DNA of 64,000 nt. It comes from Flavobacterium flabelliforme (GTDB lineage: Bacteria > Bacteroidota > Bacteroidia > Flavobacteriales > Flavobacteriaceae). The stretch is taken from contig NZ_JAGFBU010000008.1 of the NCBI RefSeq assembly GCF_017948675.1, forward strand, positions 41,728-105,727. Direction: 5' to 3'. Below, piece by piece: positions 18,086-28,225 of this stretch. Position 1 is the stretch's first letter, and every line of letters starts with the position of its first letter. A program made the position numbers and the translations under genes. Under the pieces are notes generated by a model, which saw only the letters and a list, made by a program, of their open reading frames with translations, was not told the origin of the DNA and ran no database searches.

Positions 18086-19933
18086 ATGAAAAAACTATTA
18101 ACTATAAGCGTACTTTTTTTTAGTGTGTTTATTTTCGCTCAAAGTAATGCCAGCACGTATGTTGCTGATAATTACACTAAAAAAGAAGTACACATCAAAA
18201 TGCGTGATGGCGTAGAATTATTTACTGCAATATACTCGCCAAAAGACGTTACTAAAAAGTATCCAATTATTATGCAAAGAACGCCTTATAATTCGGGTCC
18301 TTATGGCGAAGGTCAGCTAAAGAGAAGTATTTCTCCAAGCGAAACCATGATGAAAGAGGGCTACATTGTAGTATATCAAGATGTTCGCGGAAGGTATATG
18401 AGTGATGGTTTATATGATAATATGCGCGCTTTTGTTCCCAATAAAAAAGGAAAAACGGCTATTGATGAAGCATCAGATACGTATGACACCATCGATTGGT
18501 TGGTAAAAAATGTGTCTAACAATAACGGAAATGTTGGAACTTGGGGAATTTCATATCCAGGATTTTATGCTACTTATTCATTGTTAAGTAATCACCCCGC
18601 TTTAAAAGCAGTTTCTCCACAAGCTTGTATTTCAGATTTCTTTTTTGATGATTTTCATCATAATGGTGCTTATCTTTTGAGTTATTGGAAAGTAACGCCA
18701 TTATTTGGTCCGCAAAAAACAAAGCGTACTGCAGATTCATGGTTTAAATTTCCTGAAATAGGAACTAATGATGATTATCAGTTTTTTTTAGATGCGGGTC
18801 CATTATCTAATCTAGACAAATTTTATGGAAAAGATAACGAATTTTGGCAGCAATTAAAAGAGCATTCAAGTTATGATGATTTCTGGCAAAAACGCGGTAT
18901 TTTACAACATTTAAAAGATATAAAGCCAGCTGTAATGACTGTAGGAGGTTGGTTTGATGCAGAAGATTTGTACGGACCATTAAATACTTATTCTACAATT
19001 GAAAAGAATAGTAAAAACTACAATACAATCGTTATGGGACCTTGGAGTCATGGTGATTGGGCTAGAAACTCTCCAAAACAAGTGATTGGTAATATTAATT
19101 TTGGAGATAGTATTTCTGGATTTTATCAGAAAAATATTGAAGCTAATTTCTTCCGTCACTTCTTAAAAAATAATGGTAAAGGAGAAAACAAATTGCCTGA
19201 AGCTTATGTTTTTGATTCAGGTATAAAAGATTGGAAAACATTTGATGCTTGGCCTCCAAAAAATACAGTGAAACAGGATTTCTTTTTGCAAGAAAATAAG
19301 TTGACAATTATGGCCAAAAGAAATATAGCTTTTGAAGAGTTTGTTAGTGATCCTAAAAAGCCAGTTCCTTACTCTGAGGATATCAAACAACAAGGCATGA
19401 CACCAAGAAAATATATGACGGATGATCAACGTTTTGCTGCTAGACGACCGGATGTAGTGGTGTTTGAAACCGAAGTGCTAACTGATGATACTACTTTGGC
19501 TGGTGCCATTTTAGCGAAACTTCAAGTAGCTACGACAGGAACAGATGCAGATTGGATCGTTAAGGTAATTGATGTTTTTCCTAATGATGAACCAGAAACA
19601 AAGGAAATTGCACCTTATTTAAAAATGAGTAATTACCATATGATGGTTAGAAGTGAAGTAATGAGAGGCCGATTTAGAAATAGTTTTTCAAAACCGGAGC
19701 CTTTTGTAGCCAATGAGAAAACGGCAGTAAATATCAAATTACAAGATGTTTTTCATACTTTCAAAAAAGGGCATAAAATACAGATTCAAATTCAAAGCAC
19801 TTGGTTTCCTTTGATCGATTTGAATCCGCAGACTTTTGTTGATAATATTTTTTACGCTAAGCCAGAAGATTTCCAAAAGCAAACGCATAGAATTTATAAT
19901 GATTCAAAAATTGAGTTTACTGTTTTAAAATAA
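18086..19933 (+). CDS. Secreted CocE/NonD-family hydrolase (X-Pro dipeptidyl-peptidase S15 type)
   Basis: A 615-residue exported serine hydrolase. The signal peptide is MKKLLTISVLFFSVFIFAQ. The alpha/beta-hydrolase domain follows, with the oxyanion/early motif 'VYQDVRGRYMSDG', nucleophile Ser in 'GTWGISYPGFYA' (GxSYxG), Asp in 'GGWFDAEDLYGP' and His in 'MGPWSHGDW'. The C-terminal jelly-roll (about residues 380-610) is the X-Pro peptidase C domain ('MRGRFRNSFSKPEPF', 'GHKIQIQIQSTWFPL'). Known members include glutaryl-7-ACA acylases, cocaine esterase and X-Pro peptidases; the substrate here is probably a small ester or peptide in the periplasm. Monocistronic, closed by a strong terminator. Confidence 0.9.
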   Translation: MKKLLTISVLFFSVFIFAQSNASTYVADNYTKKEVHIKMRDGVELFTAIYSPKDVTKKYPIIMQRTPYNSGPYGEGQLKRSISPSETMMKEGYIVVYQDVRGRYMSDGLYDNMRAFVPNKKGKTAIDEASDTYDTIDWLVKNVSNNNGNVGTWGISYPGFYATYSLLSNHPALKAVSPQACISDFFFDDFHHNGAYLLSYWKVTPLFGPQKTKRTADSWFKFPEIGTNDDYQFFLDAGPLSNLDKFYGKDNEFWQQLKEHSSYDDFWQKRGILQHLKDIKPAVMTVGGWFDAEDLYGPLNTYSTIEKNSKNYNTIVMGPWSHGDWARNSPKQVIGNINFGDSISGFYQKNIEANFFRHFLKNNGKGENKLPEAYVFDSGIKDWKTFDAWPPKNTVKQDFFLQENKLTIMAKRNIAFEEFVSDPKKPVPYSEDIKQQGMTPRKYMTDDQRFAARRPDVVVFETEVLTDDTTLAGAILAKLQVATTGTDADWIVKVIDVFPNDEPETKEIAPYLKMSNYHMMVRSEVMRGRFRNSFSKPEPFVANEKTAVNIKLQDVFHTFKKGHKIQIQIQSTWFPLIDLNPQTFVDNIFYAKPEDFQKQTHRIYNDSKIEFTVLK

Positions 19934-19954
19934 ATTTTAGTTGAGTTGAAATCA

Positions 19955-19996
19955 AAAAAAGCACCAATTGTAAAAGAGTACAATTGGTGCTTTTTT
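19955..19996 (+). terminator. Bidirectional terminator between convergent genes
   Basis: Stem AAAAAAGCACCAATTGTA pairs with TACAATTGGTGCTTTTTT around a 6-base loop. A and T runs on both sides let it act for the plus-strand hydrolase gene and for the minus-strand PH-domain gene ending at 20014. Confidence 0.88.
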
Positions 19997-20013
19997 AATA
20001 TTAGTTTGTAATT

Positions 20014-20391
20014 TTATTTTAAAGTGTGTTGACTTAATATTTTATAAACTTCATTAATATTATTTCCGCTTTTTCCGAACTGTTTGATAATTGGAGCATT
20101 ATCATGATTTAACCAAATTTTCAGTTCGGCATCCATGTCTAATATTCCAGCACTTTCTTTTGAAAATTTCTTTATACTCGAATACGGAATTGTCATGTAT
20201 TCTACTTTAGTTCCAACTAATTGTTTCTCAGCAAGAATTAATCTTTTATTAGTAAAAATGAACATGTCTCTTATAAGCTTGTAAGCCTTTTCTATTGCTT
20301 CACCATCTATTAAAAGTGGTTCAAATTCTTTAGCAACATTATCAATAGTAACCTCAGAAGCATTGCCCATTATGGCATTAAATAGTCCCAT
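20014..20391 (-). CDS. Small PH-domain-like protein
   Basis: A 125-residue protein matching the bacterial PH-domain family related to YvbH/bPH_1. The conserved core is 'GEAIEKAYKLIRDMFIFTNKRLI', read here as GEAIEKAYKLIRD then MFIFTNKRLILAEKQ, followed by 'KVEYMTIPYSSIKKFS' and a C-terminal helix. Such single-domain proteins form ring-like oligomers, but their role is not established. No signal peptide or membrane span, so cytoplasmic. It sits 9 bases after the amidohydrolase gene at 20401-21708 and may be co-transcribed with it. Confidence 0.8.
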   Translation of the reverse strand: MGLFNAIMGNASEVTIDNVAKEFEPLLIDGEAIEKAYKLIRDMFIFTNKRLILAEKQLVGTKVEYMTIPYSSIKKFSKESAGILDMDAELKIWLNHDNAPIIKQFGKSGNNINEVYKILSQHTLK

Positions 20392-20400
20392 TATTTTCGT

Positions 20401-21708
20401 TTATTTTTGATTGTATTTTTTTTTGTACCTGTCGTTCAACTTTGTTTGATGCGTTTCTAAACTAATCATTCTACCTTGAATAAAGGCATTAGTCAATTTG
20501 TTAGTTCTCATATCTAATGCGTCTCCTTCAGAAATGAATAATGTTGCATCTTTTCCTTGCTCTAAGGTACCACATTGCGCATCAATTCCAAGTAATTTAG
20601 CCGTATTTGAAGTAATTAATTTTAATGCTTCCTCTTTATCAAGTCCATAAGCTGCGCAAGTTCCGGCTAAGAAAGGTAAGTTTCTTGTATTCATTCTTTC
20701 GTGAGATCCACTATTTTCTAAACCTACTACAACGCCTTTATCGGTCAATAATTTAGCAGCTTTATAAGGCAAATCAATATCATCATCATCATTTTCTGGC
20801 ATTTCATGTACTCGTCTAAGAAAAACACCTACATTGTTTTTTTGTAATAGCTCACCAACCTTGTAGGCTTCATAACCTCCAACTATAACCATTTTTTTAA
20901 TGCCGTTTTCTTTAGAAAATTGAACCGCATCTGTAATTTGCTTTTCATCATTTGCATTAATGAATAGTGTTTGACTTCCGTCGAATAATCCTTTGGTAGC
21001 TTCAAGGACTAAATTTCTTTCTTTAGAACTAGCCCCTAAATACGCTTTAGCATCAGCCAGAAAAGAGGCTAATTCAGCAATTTGCTTACTATAATCTTTA
21101 TTTGCTTCAATCCCCCCAGGTTCAAACCAAGAGCCACTTCTTTTAAAAGTAGCAGGGAAATTCAAGTGAATCCCATCATTTTCTTTTATCAAAGCATCTT
21201 TCCAGTTCCAGGCATCCAATTGAACTATTGATGAGGTACCAGAAATTCTTCCTTCACGAGGTGTTATTTGTGCCATCAAAATGCCGTTTGGTCTTACTGT
21301 CTCTATTACTTTAGAATCTGCTGTATAAGCAATAATACTTCTAATGTGTGGCTTCATTTCACCAATTTCTCCTTCGTCATCAGATGATTTTACGGCATCA
21401 ATTTCAACCAAACCTAATGTAGAATTTGGTGCGATAAATCCTGGATAAATGTGTTTTCCACCCGCATCAATTGTAATGTCGTAAGCATCTTTAGCTAAAC
21501 GAATTAAGGTAGCATCGGCAACTAAGTTTATTTTTCCATCCACAAATCCTATAGCGCTATTTTCTATAACTTTGCCATTTCCTAAATGGGCTGTAGCATT
21601 CATAATCAAAACTGATTTTGATTGTGCTGCAGCAGGAGTTTGTTGCGCTTTTGTCAGTATTGATATGCTAAATACCAATAGTAAAAGATATATTTTTTTA
21701 TTCATCAT
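20401..21708 (-). CDS. Secreted amidohydrolase-family protein, probably non-catalytic
   Basis: Signal peptide MMNKKIYLLLLVFSISILTKAQ (either Met could start), then an imidazolonepropionase/dihydroorotase-like amidohydrolase fold of about 410 residues. The family normally reads PGFID-HxH-G at the first metal site; here the stretch is 'YPGFIAPNSTLG', so both His ligands are missing. The 3' end keeps the typical 'ITSNTAKLLGIDAQCGTLEQGKDATLFI' (shown here in part: KLLGIDAQCGTLEQGKDATL). It lies directly downstream of the larger double-domain amidohydrolase and is probably its partner; a structural or regulatory subunit is one reading. Family assignment is firm, catalytic loss is inferred from the missing ligands. 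Confidence 0.82.
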   Translation of the reverse strand: MMNKKIYLLLLVFSISILTKAQQTPAAAQSKSVLIMNATAHLGNGKVIENSAIGFVDGKINLVADATLIRLAKDAYDITIDAGGKHIYPGFIAPNSTLGLVEIDAVKSSDDEGEIGEMKPHIRSIIAYTADSKVIETVRPNGILMAQITPREGRISGTSSIVQLDAWNWKDALIKENDGIHLNFPATFKRSGSWFEPGGIEANKDYSKQIAELASFLADAKAYLGASSKERNLVLEATKGLFDGSQTLFINANDEKQITDAVQFSKENGIKKMVIVGGYEAYKVGELLQKNNVGVFLRRVHEMPENDDDDIDLPYKAAKLLTDKGVVVGLENSGSHERMNTRNLPFLAGTCAAYGLDKEEALKLITSNTAKLLGIDAQCGTLEQGKDATLFISEGDALDMRTNKLTNAFIQGRMISLETHQTKLNDRYKKKYNQK

Positions 21709-21809
21709 ATTTGTTTTTTATTATTGCTTCAATAATTTTAAAGCTTTAGTAAGATTTCAATTCAGTTGCATCTGGTGTAAAGAGAAAAACTAAAATTTTA
21801 ATTCAGTAT

Positions 21810-24800
21810 TTACTCTTCCATAGTATCACAATGATAGGCTACTTTTTCTGTTTTTTTAGGTTGTTGAGTAGTCATTCCTTTGTTCTTTTCTTGTAGCAAC
21901 TGACCAATTAATTCGTTTCGTTCTTTTGCAATAGCAATTCTATTTTCTTCATCTTTCTTACTATCATAATAAACAACACCTTCAATTAAGGTTTTTTCAG
22001 CTTTTGCATAAATAGATAGCGGATTATTATTCCATAATACAACATCGGCATCTTTACCTACTTTTATACTTCCTACTTTATTGTCGATGTGCAATAATTT
22101 TGCTGGATTTAATGTTACAAATTTCCAAGCATCTTCTTCAGAAATATTACCATATTTAACTGCTTTGGCAGCTTCTTGGTTCAACCTTCTTGACATCTCA
22201 GCATCGTCAGAGTTGTAAGCTACTACAATTCCAGCATTGTGCATTATAGGTCCGTTAAAAGGAATTGCATCGTTTACTTCAAACTTATAAGCCCACCAAT
22301 CCGAGAAGGTCGAAGCTCCCACGCCGTGTTCTTTCATTTTATCGGCAACTTTGTAACCTTCTAGAATGTGCGTAAAAGTGTTTACTTTAAAGTTAAATTT
22401 ATCTGCTACATTCATTAACATCAAGATTTCTGATTGTACATAAGAGTGACAAGTAATAAAACGCTCCTTATTTAATATTTCGGCTAAGGTTTGTAATTCT
22501 AAATCTACTCTTGGTGCTTTTTCTTTTCCTTTTTTACCGCTTGAATTGTATTTTTTCCAAGCTAAATCATATTCTTTTGCACGTTGAAAATAATCTGTAA
22601 AAACTTGTTCGACTCCCATTCTGGTTTGAGGGAAACGAGTTGGATTTGTAATTCCCCAATTGGCTTGTTTTACATTTTCTCCTAAAGCAAATTTGATAAA
22701 TCCGGGTTGGTCTTTATAAAGCATTTCTTCTGCCGATGCGCCCCATTTCCATTTTACAATTGCTGAGCGTCCACCAATAGGATTTGCTGAACCGTGTAAT
22801 AAGTGAGAAATGGTTACTCCTCCTGCTAGATCTCTGTAAATATTAATATCTTCTGAGTTTACAACGTCTTGAATAGTTACTTCCGCACTTGAGTTGTGTC
22901 CGCCTTCATTTACTCCATTAGAAATAGCAATGTGAGAATGTTCGTCAATAATTCCACTTGTTAAATGCTTTCCTTTTGCATCTATAATAGTTGCAGAAGC
23001 ATCCGAAATGTTTTTTCCGATAAAGGCAATTTTTCCGTTTTTAATTAACACATCTGTTTCTTCTAGAATACCTTCTTTTTCATTCGTCCAAACAGTAGCG
23101 TTTTTAAAAAGTAAAGTCTGAGCTTGTGGTTTCTCTAAATTACCATAGGCAACATTAGGAAAAGTAATAGGCATAAGTCTATTGTTCTTTTCTACTTTGG
23201 TTGAATCTGCTGTTTTTACAAAAGGAGCTGTTTTTGTGGCAGTCCATTTTACTTCTGAACCGTTAAATAAAACTGCTTTCCCAGAAAGATCTTGTGTGTT
23301 TTCAACATATCCAATAAGTCTTGTAAAATTGGTTTTTAACGTGTCATTAGGTTTTACAACCGTTGAAAGCCAATTATTAGACATCGTAAGTTTTGATTTA
23401 ATTTTTTTAGAATCTGTAGTGGTGATTTCTGATTTTGGTGCAGCAATTTCTCCATCTATTTTCCATTTAAATTTCTCATTATCAATAGTTAAATCATAAT
23501 TACCACGAATATCTTTAGTAGTCATGTCATTAACTACGAATTTATTTCCTTGAACCCAGTTTTCGTATAGCGTGGTTTTCTCATCGAAAATTTCGCCAGA
23601 TGTAATTACAAAATTCGCTAAACTACCTGTTTTTAAAGTTCCTATTTCGTTACTTTTCCCCAAAATAGCGGCAGGGATTGTAGTTAAGGCTTCAAGTGCT
23701 TTTGTTTTGTCAAAACCATATTTAATGGCTTTCAAAAGATTGGTTCTAAAATCTTCTATTTTCTTTAACTTATCCGTAGTTAAAGCGAATACAATACCAT
23801 TATCCGAAAGTATTTTTAGGTTAGTTGGTGCTTGATTCCAGAAACGCAAATCTTTCAATTCCATTTGATCGGCTTGATTTGGATCTGAAACATCATAAGC
23901 TGCAGGGAAATCGATTGGAATGATAAATTTAGCATTCGTTTTTTTGATTTCTTGAATTCTTTCAAATTCATTTCCGTTTCCTTTCAGAACGTAATTTAAA
24001 CCAAATTCTTTTGCTATTTTAGAAGCTCTTAGACTATTCAATTTATCTTCTGAAGCAAATATTTGTATTAATTTTTCATTATTAGACAATGCTTCTAATG
24101 ATAAATCTTTATTTGTCGCATTTCCTTTTTTGTACCAGTCTAAATCAAAATACATTTGACGTAATAAGGCCATCATTCCCATTAAGGAACTAGGATAGGC
24201 TTGGTTTGTAGTAGGACTTTTGGTAAAGGCAAAATGATTGGTTATTTTGTCCGATAACAATTGACTGCTTTTATCAAAGTTATTTAACGCTATCAATGTA
24301 CCCGTTCCGCGGGCAATTCCGTTTGGAACGTGAGAACCTACAACTCCAAAACCTGCTTTTAATAGTTCTTCTGCTTTCTTTTCATCATAGGTGAAATTTT
24401 CATACGCATTCACTTCAGAACGAATACTTTCATTCCAATAGAAACCAGTTCTTTTAGTATCGTATAACGGATTTCTTTCTGTATTTCTTTTCGGTTTTTC
24501 AATTCCAAAACTGGAATACATATCTATAAAGGAGGGATAAATTGATTTTCCTTCAAGGTTTACAGTTGTGCAATTTTTAGGGATTTCAATATTTGTTCCT
24601 GTTGCAATTACTTTACCATTTTGTACTATTAGTGTTCCTTTTTCAATAACTTGAGTCGGTGAAACATAAATTTTTGCGTTGGTAAAGGCGGTAAAATTTG
24701 TGTTTTTGTTTGGTACGCCTTCATTATTAGGAAAATATTCCTGTGCGTAAATTTTTGGCAGTAAAAAACTGAAAATGAGTAGAAGTAGGGTTTTTTTCAT
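21810..24800 (-). CDS. Secreted double-domain amidohydrolase
   Basis: A 996-residue exported protein with signal peptide MKKTLLLLIFSFLLPKIYAQ. It contains two amidohydrolase units: the first (residues about 25-430) has 'YPSFIDMYSSFG' where HxH should be and looks inactive; the second (about 560-975) has 'GIIDEHSHIAIS' (HxH), 'ITCHSYVQSE' and 'FTHILEGYK' (His ligands) and 'NSDDAEMSRRL' (Asp), and should bind metal. Its C-terminal unit resembles imidazolonepropionase-like hydrolases. Substrate unknown, probably an amide or cyclic amide outside the cytoplasm. Upstream of, and likely co-transcribed with, the 435-residue amidohydrolase-like gene (101-base gap). Confidence 0.86.
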   Translation of the reverse strand: MKKTLLLLIFSFLLPKIYAQEYFPNNEGVPNKNTNFTAFTNAKIYVSPTQVIEKGTLIVQNGKVIATGTNIEIPKNCTTVNLEGKSIYPSFIDMYSSFGIEKPKRNTERNPLYDTKRTGFYWNESIRSEVNAYENFTYDEKKAEELLKAGFGVVGSHVPNGIARGTGTLIALNNFDKSSQLLSDKITNHFAFTKSPTTNQAYPSSLMGMMALLRQMYFDLDWYKKGNATNKDLSLEALSNNEKLIQIFASEDKLNSLRASKIAKEFGLNYVLKGNGNEFERIQEIKKTNAKFIIPIDFPAAYDVSDPNQADQMELKDLRFWNQAPTNLKILSDNGIVFALTTDKLKKIEDFRTNLLKAIKYGFDKTKALEALTTIPAAILGKSNEIGTLKTGSLANFVITSGEIFDEKTTLYENWVQGNKFVVNDMTTKDIRGNYDLTIDNEKFKWKIDGEIAAPKSEITTTDSKKIKSKLTMSNNWLSTVVKPNDTLKTNFTRLIGYVENTQDLSGKAVLFNGSEVKWTATKTAPFVKTADSTKVEKNNRLMPITFPNVAYGNLEKPQAQTLLFKNATVWTNEKEGILEETDVLIKNGKIAFIGKNISDASATIIDAKGKHLTSGIIDEHSHIAISNGVNEGGHNSSAEVTIQDVVNSEDINIYRDLAGGVTISHLLHGSANPIGGRSAIVKWKWGASAEEMLYKDQPGFIKFALGENVKQANWGITNPTRFPQTRMGVEQVFTDYFQRAKEYDLAWKKYNSSGKKGKEKAPRVDLELQTLAEILNKERFITCHSYVQSEILMLMNVADKFNFKVNTFTHILEGYKVADKMKEHGVGASTFSDWWAYKFEVNDAIPFNGPIMHNAGIVVAYNSDDAEMSRRLNQEAAKAVKYGNISEEDAWKFVTLNPAKLLHIDNKVGSIKVGKDADVVLWNNNPLSIYAKAEKTLIEGVVYYDSKKDEENRIAIAKERNELIGQLLQEKNKGMTTQQPKKTEKVAYHCDTMEE

Positions 24801-25072
24801 AATATAGTTTTGTAATTAATTCCTAAAAGTATTAAAATGTTAATGTTTAACCAATTATTTTTTAATAATTACTGTAAAATTTTATTTAAAAATGCACATA
24901 TTGTATTTATTTACTTTAAAACACCTTTATTTATACAGTAATTATAATAAAATACTAAATTTATACCATAGTTTAAATTTTAAAAAAGATCAATTTAATC
25001 AATTTTATATTTTGAAAGATTTGTACTAATAATTAAAAATTTTAGTTATTTTTAGATTCAAAATAAGAAACT

Positions 25073-26608
25073 ATGCTAATTAAAGTTTTTGGAAGTGCTG
25101 TTTTTGGGGTTGAAGCCACAACAATAACCGTTGAAGTAAATATAGACAAAGGCATTGGATATCATTTAGTTGGTTTGCCAGATAATGCGATTAAAGAAAG
25201 TAGCTATCGAATTGCAGCCGCATTGAAAAATAACGGCTATGCTATGCCAGGAAAAAAAATCACTATAAATATGGCTCCTGCCGACTTACGTAAAGAAGGC
25301 TCTGCTTATGATTTGACTTTAACGATAGGAATATTAGTAGCATCAGGTCAAATAAAAGCAGATGAAGTAGATAAATATATTATTATGGGCGAGCTTTCGC
25401 TTGCTGGGAGTTTGCAACCCATTCGTGGTGCTTTACCAATTGCAATTAAAGCTAAAGAAGAGGGCTTCAAAGGTTTTTTTCTTCCAAAACAAAATGTAAA
25501 AGAAGCAGCGATTGTGGCTGGTATTGATGTTTATGGCGTTGAGAATGTGCAAGAAGTCATTGATTTCCTTGAAGGAAAAGGCACTCTGGAACCCACAACG
25601 ATTGATACGCGTGCCGAATTTTATAAGACTTTAGACTTTCCTGAATTCGATTTTTCTGATGTAAAAGGACAAGAAAGTATCAAACGGTGTATGGAAATTG
25701 CGGCAGCCGGAGGTCATAATATCATTTTAATAGGCCCGCCTGGTGCAGGAAAAACAATGTTAGCCAAAAGATTACCTAGTATTTTGCCACCAATGACTTT
25801 GCGTGAAGCCTTAGAAACTACAAAGATTCATAGTGTAGCTGGAAAACTGAAAGAAGTAGGCTTAATGAATCAACGTCCGTTCCGCAGTCCGCATCATACT
25901 ATTTCAAATGTTGCTCTTGTCGGGGGAGGAAGTTATCCGCAGCCAGGAGAAATTTCGATGGCGCACAATGGGGTTTTATTTCTGGATGAATTGCCAGAGT
26001 TTAAACGCGATGTTCTTGAAGTAATGCGCCAACCATTAGAAGATCGCGAAGTAACGATTTCGAGAGCTAAGTTTACTGTTACTTATCCATCGTCATTTAT
26101 GTTGGTGGCAAGTATGAATCCTAGTCCAAGTGGCTTTTTTAATGATCCAGATGCACCACAAACCTCTTCTCCACATGAAATGCAACGGTATTTAAGTAAG
26201 ATTTCAGGACCTTTATTGGATAGAATTGATATTCATATAGAAGTGACTCCAGTTCCTTTCGAAAAATTATCAGATGATCAAAAAGCAGAAAGTAGTGTAG
26301 CGATTCGTGAAAGAGTAACGGCAGCGCGTGAAATTCAAACCGCACGATTTGAACAAATGGAACACATTCATTATAATGCTCAAATGAATACCAAACACAT
26401 TCGTGAATATTGTGCGCTTGATGATGTTTCTAAACAATTACTAAAAACAGCGATGGAGCGACTCAATCTTTCAGCTCGTGCCTATGATCGTATTTTGAAA
26501 GTAGCTAGAACGATAGCTGATCTTGATGCAGCACCAACAGTTATTTCGAGTCATATAGCTGAAGCGATACAGTATAGAAGCTTAGATCGTGATGGTTGGT
26601 TGGGTTAA
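25073..26608 (+). CDS. YifB/ComM family Mg-chelatase-like AAA+ ATPase
   Basis: A 511-residue protein in the usual YifB arrangement: N-terminal ChlI-like domain (residues 1-170, 'GLPDNAIKESSYRI', 'INMAPADLRKEGSAYDL'), AAA+ core with Walker A GPPGAGKT at 221-228 and Walker B 'VLFLDELPEF', and a C-terminal Mg-chelatase domain ('LNLSARAYDRILKVARTIADLD'; shown here as LSARAYDRILKVARTIADL). In Vibrio and Haemophilus the orthologue ComM is a hexameric helicase that extends heteroduplex during natural transformation; in flavobacteria the function is inferred. Complete and intact. Monocistronic, terminator 4 bases after its stop. Confidence 0.93.
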   Translation: MLIKVFGSAVFGVEATTITVEVNIDKGIGYHLVGLPDNAIKESSYRIAAALKNNGYAMPGKKITINMAPADLRKEGSAYDLTLTIGILVASGQIKADEVDKYIIMGELSLAGSLQPIRGALPIAIKAKEEGFKGFFLPKQNVKEAAIVAGIDVYGVENVQEVIDFLEGKGTLEPTTIDTRAEFYKTLDFPEFDFSDVKGQESIKRCMEIAAAGGHNIILIGPPGAGKTMLAKRLPSILPPMTLREALETTKIHSVAGKLKEVGLMNQRPFRSPHHTISNVALVGGGSYPQPGEISMAHNGVLFLDELPEFKRDVLEVMRQPLEDREVTISRAKFTVTYPSSFMLVASMNPSPSGFFNDPDAPQTSSPHEMQRYLSKISGPLLDRIDIHIEVTPVPFEKLSDDQKAESSVAIRERVTAAREIQTARFEQMEHIHYNAQMNTKHIREYCALDDVSKQLLKTAMERLNLSARAYDRILKVARTIADLDAAPTVISSHIAEAIQYRSLDRDGWLG

Positions 26609-26612
26609 TTAT

Positions 26613-26653
26613 AAAAAAAAAGTCCACGGTTTAAAACGTGGACTTTTTTTTTT
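26613..26653 (+). terminator. Bidirectional terminator between yifB-like and rhlE-like genes
   Basis: Stem AAAAGTCCACG / CGTGGACTTTT with an 8-base loop, flanked by A and T runs, so it can stop transcription from both converging genes. Confidence 0.88.
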
Positions 26654-26667
26654 GACAATATTCTTTA

Positions 26668-27981
26668 TTAACTTCTTCGTTCGTTAGAACGTCTATCGTT
26701 ACCCGCACTTGGGCGTCTCGGACCAAAACTATTATTACTTCTAGTGGTATTTTCTGTTTTAGTTGTATTGGTAGACTTTGGAGTTCTTGGAGTAGAATTT
26801 CGTTGTTGTCTTCCTTGTCCTTGTTTTATCGGTTCTTTTGAGGCATTAGGATCTGGTTCAAATCCTGCGATTTGTTCCATTGGCAATCTAATTCCAATCA
26901 ATTTTTCAATATCTCTTAAAAAAACAGTTTCATCTGGACTGAATAAAGAAACAGCTTCTCCACTTGCTCCAGCTCTTCCGGTTCTACCAATTCGGTGAAC
27001 GTAATCTTCTGGAATATTAGGTAATTCAAAATTGACAACATGGGGTAATAAAGGAATATCTAAACCACGAGCAGCAATATCAGTTGCTACTAAAGCAGTT
27101 AAACTTCCATCTTTAAAACCAGCTAATGCCTTGGTACGCGCACCTTGGCCTTTATTACCATGTATAGCAGCTGCTTTGATTCCGGATTCAATCATACTTT
27201 CACAAAGTTTATTTGCGCCTTGCTTTGTACGTGTAAAAACTAAAATTTGCTTCCAGTTTCCTTCTGTAATCAATTTAATTATTAGTTCTGTTTTTTTCTC
27301 TTTGGCAACCGGATATACTTTTTGAATGATAGCATCAACAGTAGTGTTTTCTGGAGTTGCTTCCACTTGAACGGGATTGTGTAAAATACCCATTGCTAAT
27401 TTCTTGATGTCTCTAGAAAATGTAGCCGAGAATAGTAAATTTTGTCTTTTTGAAGGCAATACTTTCAATATGCGCTCAATATCTCTTAAGAATCCCATAT
27501 CCAGCATTCTGTCCGCTTCATCCAAAACTAAGATTTCAACTTTTGCAAGAGATATTAAACCTTGATTTTGCAAATCGATTAAACGACCTGGAGTGGCGAC
27601 TAAAATATCTACACCTTGACGTAGTTGTGTTACTTGTGGGTTTTGGTTGACACCTCCGAAGATAACAGTACTTTTCAGGTCTAAAAACTCACTATATTCT
27701 TTGATATTAGCAAGTATCTGTGCTGCTAATTCTCTTGTGGGCGTTAGGATCAAAGCACGAATAGGTCTATGTCTTAACTGTTGACCTTGCGATAATAATT
27801 GTAAAATAGGTAATGTAAAACCGGCTGTTTTACCTGTTCCTGTTTGGGCAGATGCTAAAACATCTTTTCCTTCTAATACGGGTGGAATTGCTTTTTGTTG
27901 TATTGGGGAAGGTGTTGTGTATCCTTTTTTGCTGATTGCTTTAAGTAAAGCATCAGATAATCCTAATGAGCTAAATGACAT
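26668..27981 (-). CDS. DEAD-box RNA helicase, RhlE-like
   Basis: ATP-dependent RNA helicase of 437 residues. Motifs in order: Q motif '[14 protein letters not shown]', motif I '[13 protein letters not shown]', Ia 'PTRELAAQI', II '[12 protein letters not shown]', III 'FSATF', IV '[11 protein letters not shown]', V '[15 protein letters not shown]' and VI '[10 protein letters not shown]'. The C-terminal tail (about 375-437) is low-complexity, rich in Gln, Asn, Thr, Ser and Arg, as in many flavobacterial RhlE proteins that take part in ribosome assembly or cold growth. Monocistronic; it starts 244 bases from the metallopeptidase terminus. Confidence 0.93.
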   Translation of the reverse strand: MSFSSLGLSDALLKAISKKGYTTPSPIQQKAIPPVLEGKDVLASAQTGTGKTAGFTLPILQLLSQGQQLRHRPIRALILTPTRELAAQILANIKEYSEFLDLKSTVIFGGVNQNPQVTQLRQGVDILVATPGRLIDLQNQGLISLAKVEILVLDEADRMLDMGFLRDIERILKVLPSKRQNLLFSATFSRDIKKLAMGILHNPVQVEATPENTTVDAIIQKVYPVAKEKKTELIIKLITEGNWKQILVFTRTKQGANKLCESMIESGIKAAAIHGNKGQGARTKALAGFKDGSLTALVATDIAARGLDIPLLPHVVNFELPNIPEDYVHRIGRTGRAGASGEAVSLFSPDETVFLRDIEKLIGIRLPMEQIAGFEPDPNASKEPIKQGQGRQQRNSTPRTPKSTNTTKTENTTRSNNSFGPRRPSAGNDRRSNERRS

Positions 27982-28170
27982 AAATGGTGTTTATGAAGCA
28001 AACACAATTAGTTGGTTTACTTCTTTAATTTGGCGCAAAGGTAGTGCTAATTTTCCGATGTTTTTTTTTTGCTATTATTTGTTTGTTTATAATGCCAATA
28101 GAAGTTCTCCTCTCCTTGTGAATTTGAATTACAATACTTTATTAATGCAATATTTGCTTTGGTTAAAACC

Positions 28171-28198
28171 AAAAAAAAACCGGGTAATAATGCCCGAT
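28171..28198 (-). terminator. Terminator of the zinc metallopeptidase gene
   Basis: On the minus strand CGGG, 8-base loop, CCCG followed by G and nine T. It lies 28 bases beyond the metallopeptidase stop codon. Confidence 0.75.
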
Positions 28199-28225
28199 TT
28201 TATAATTATTTGTCTGCTAAACCAT

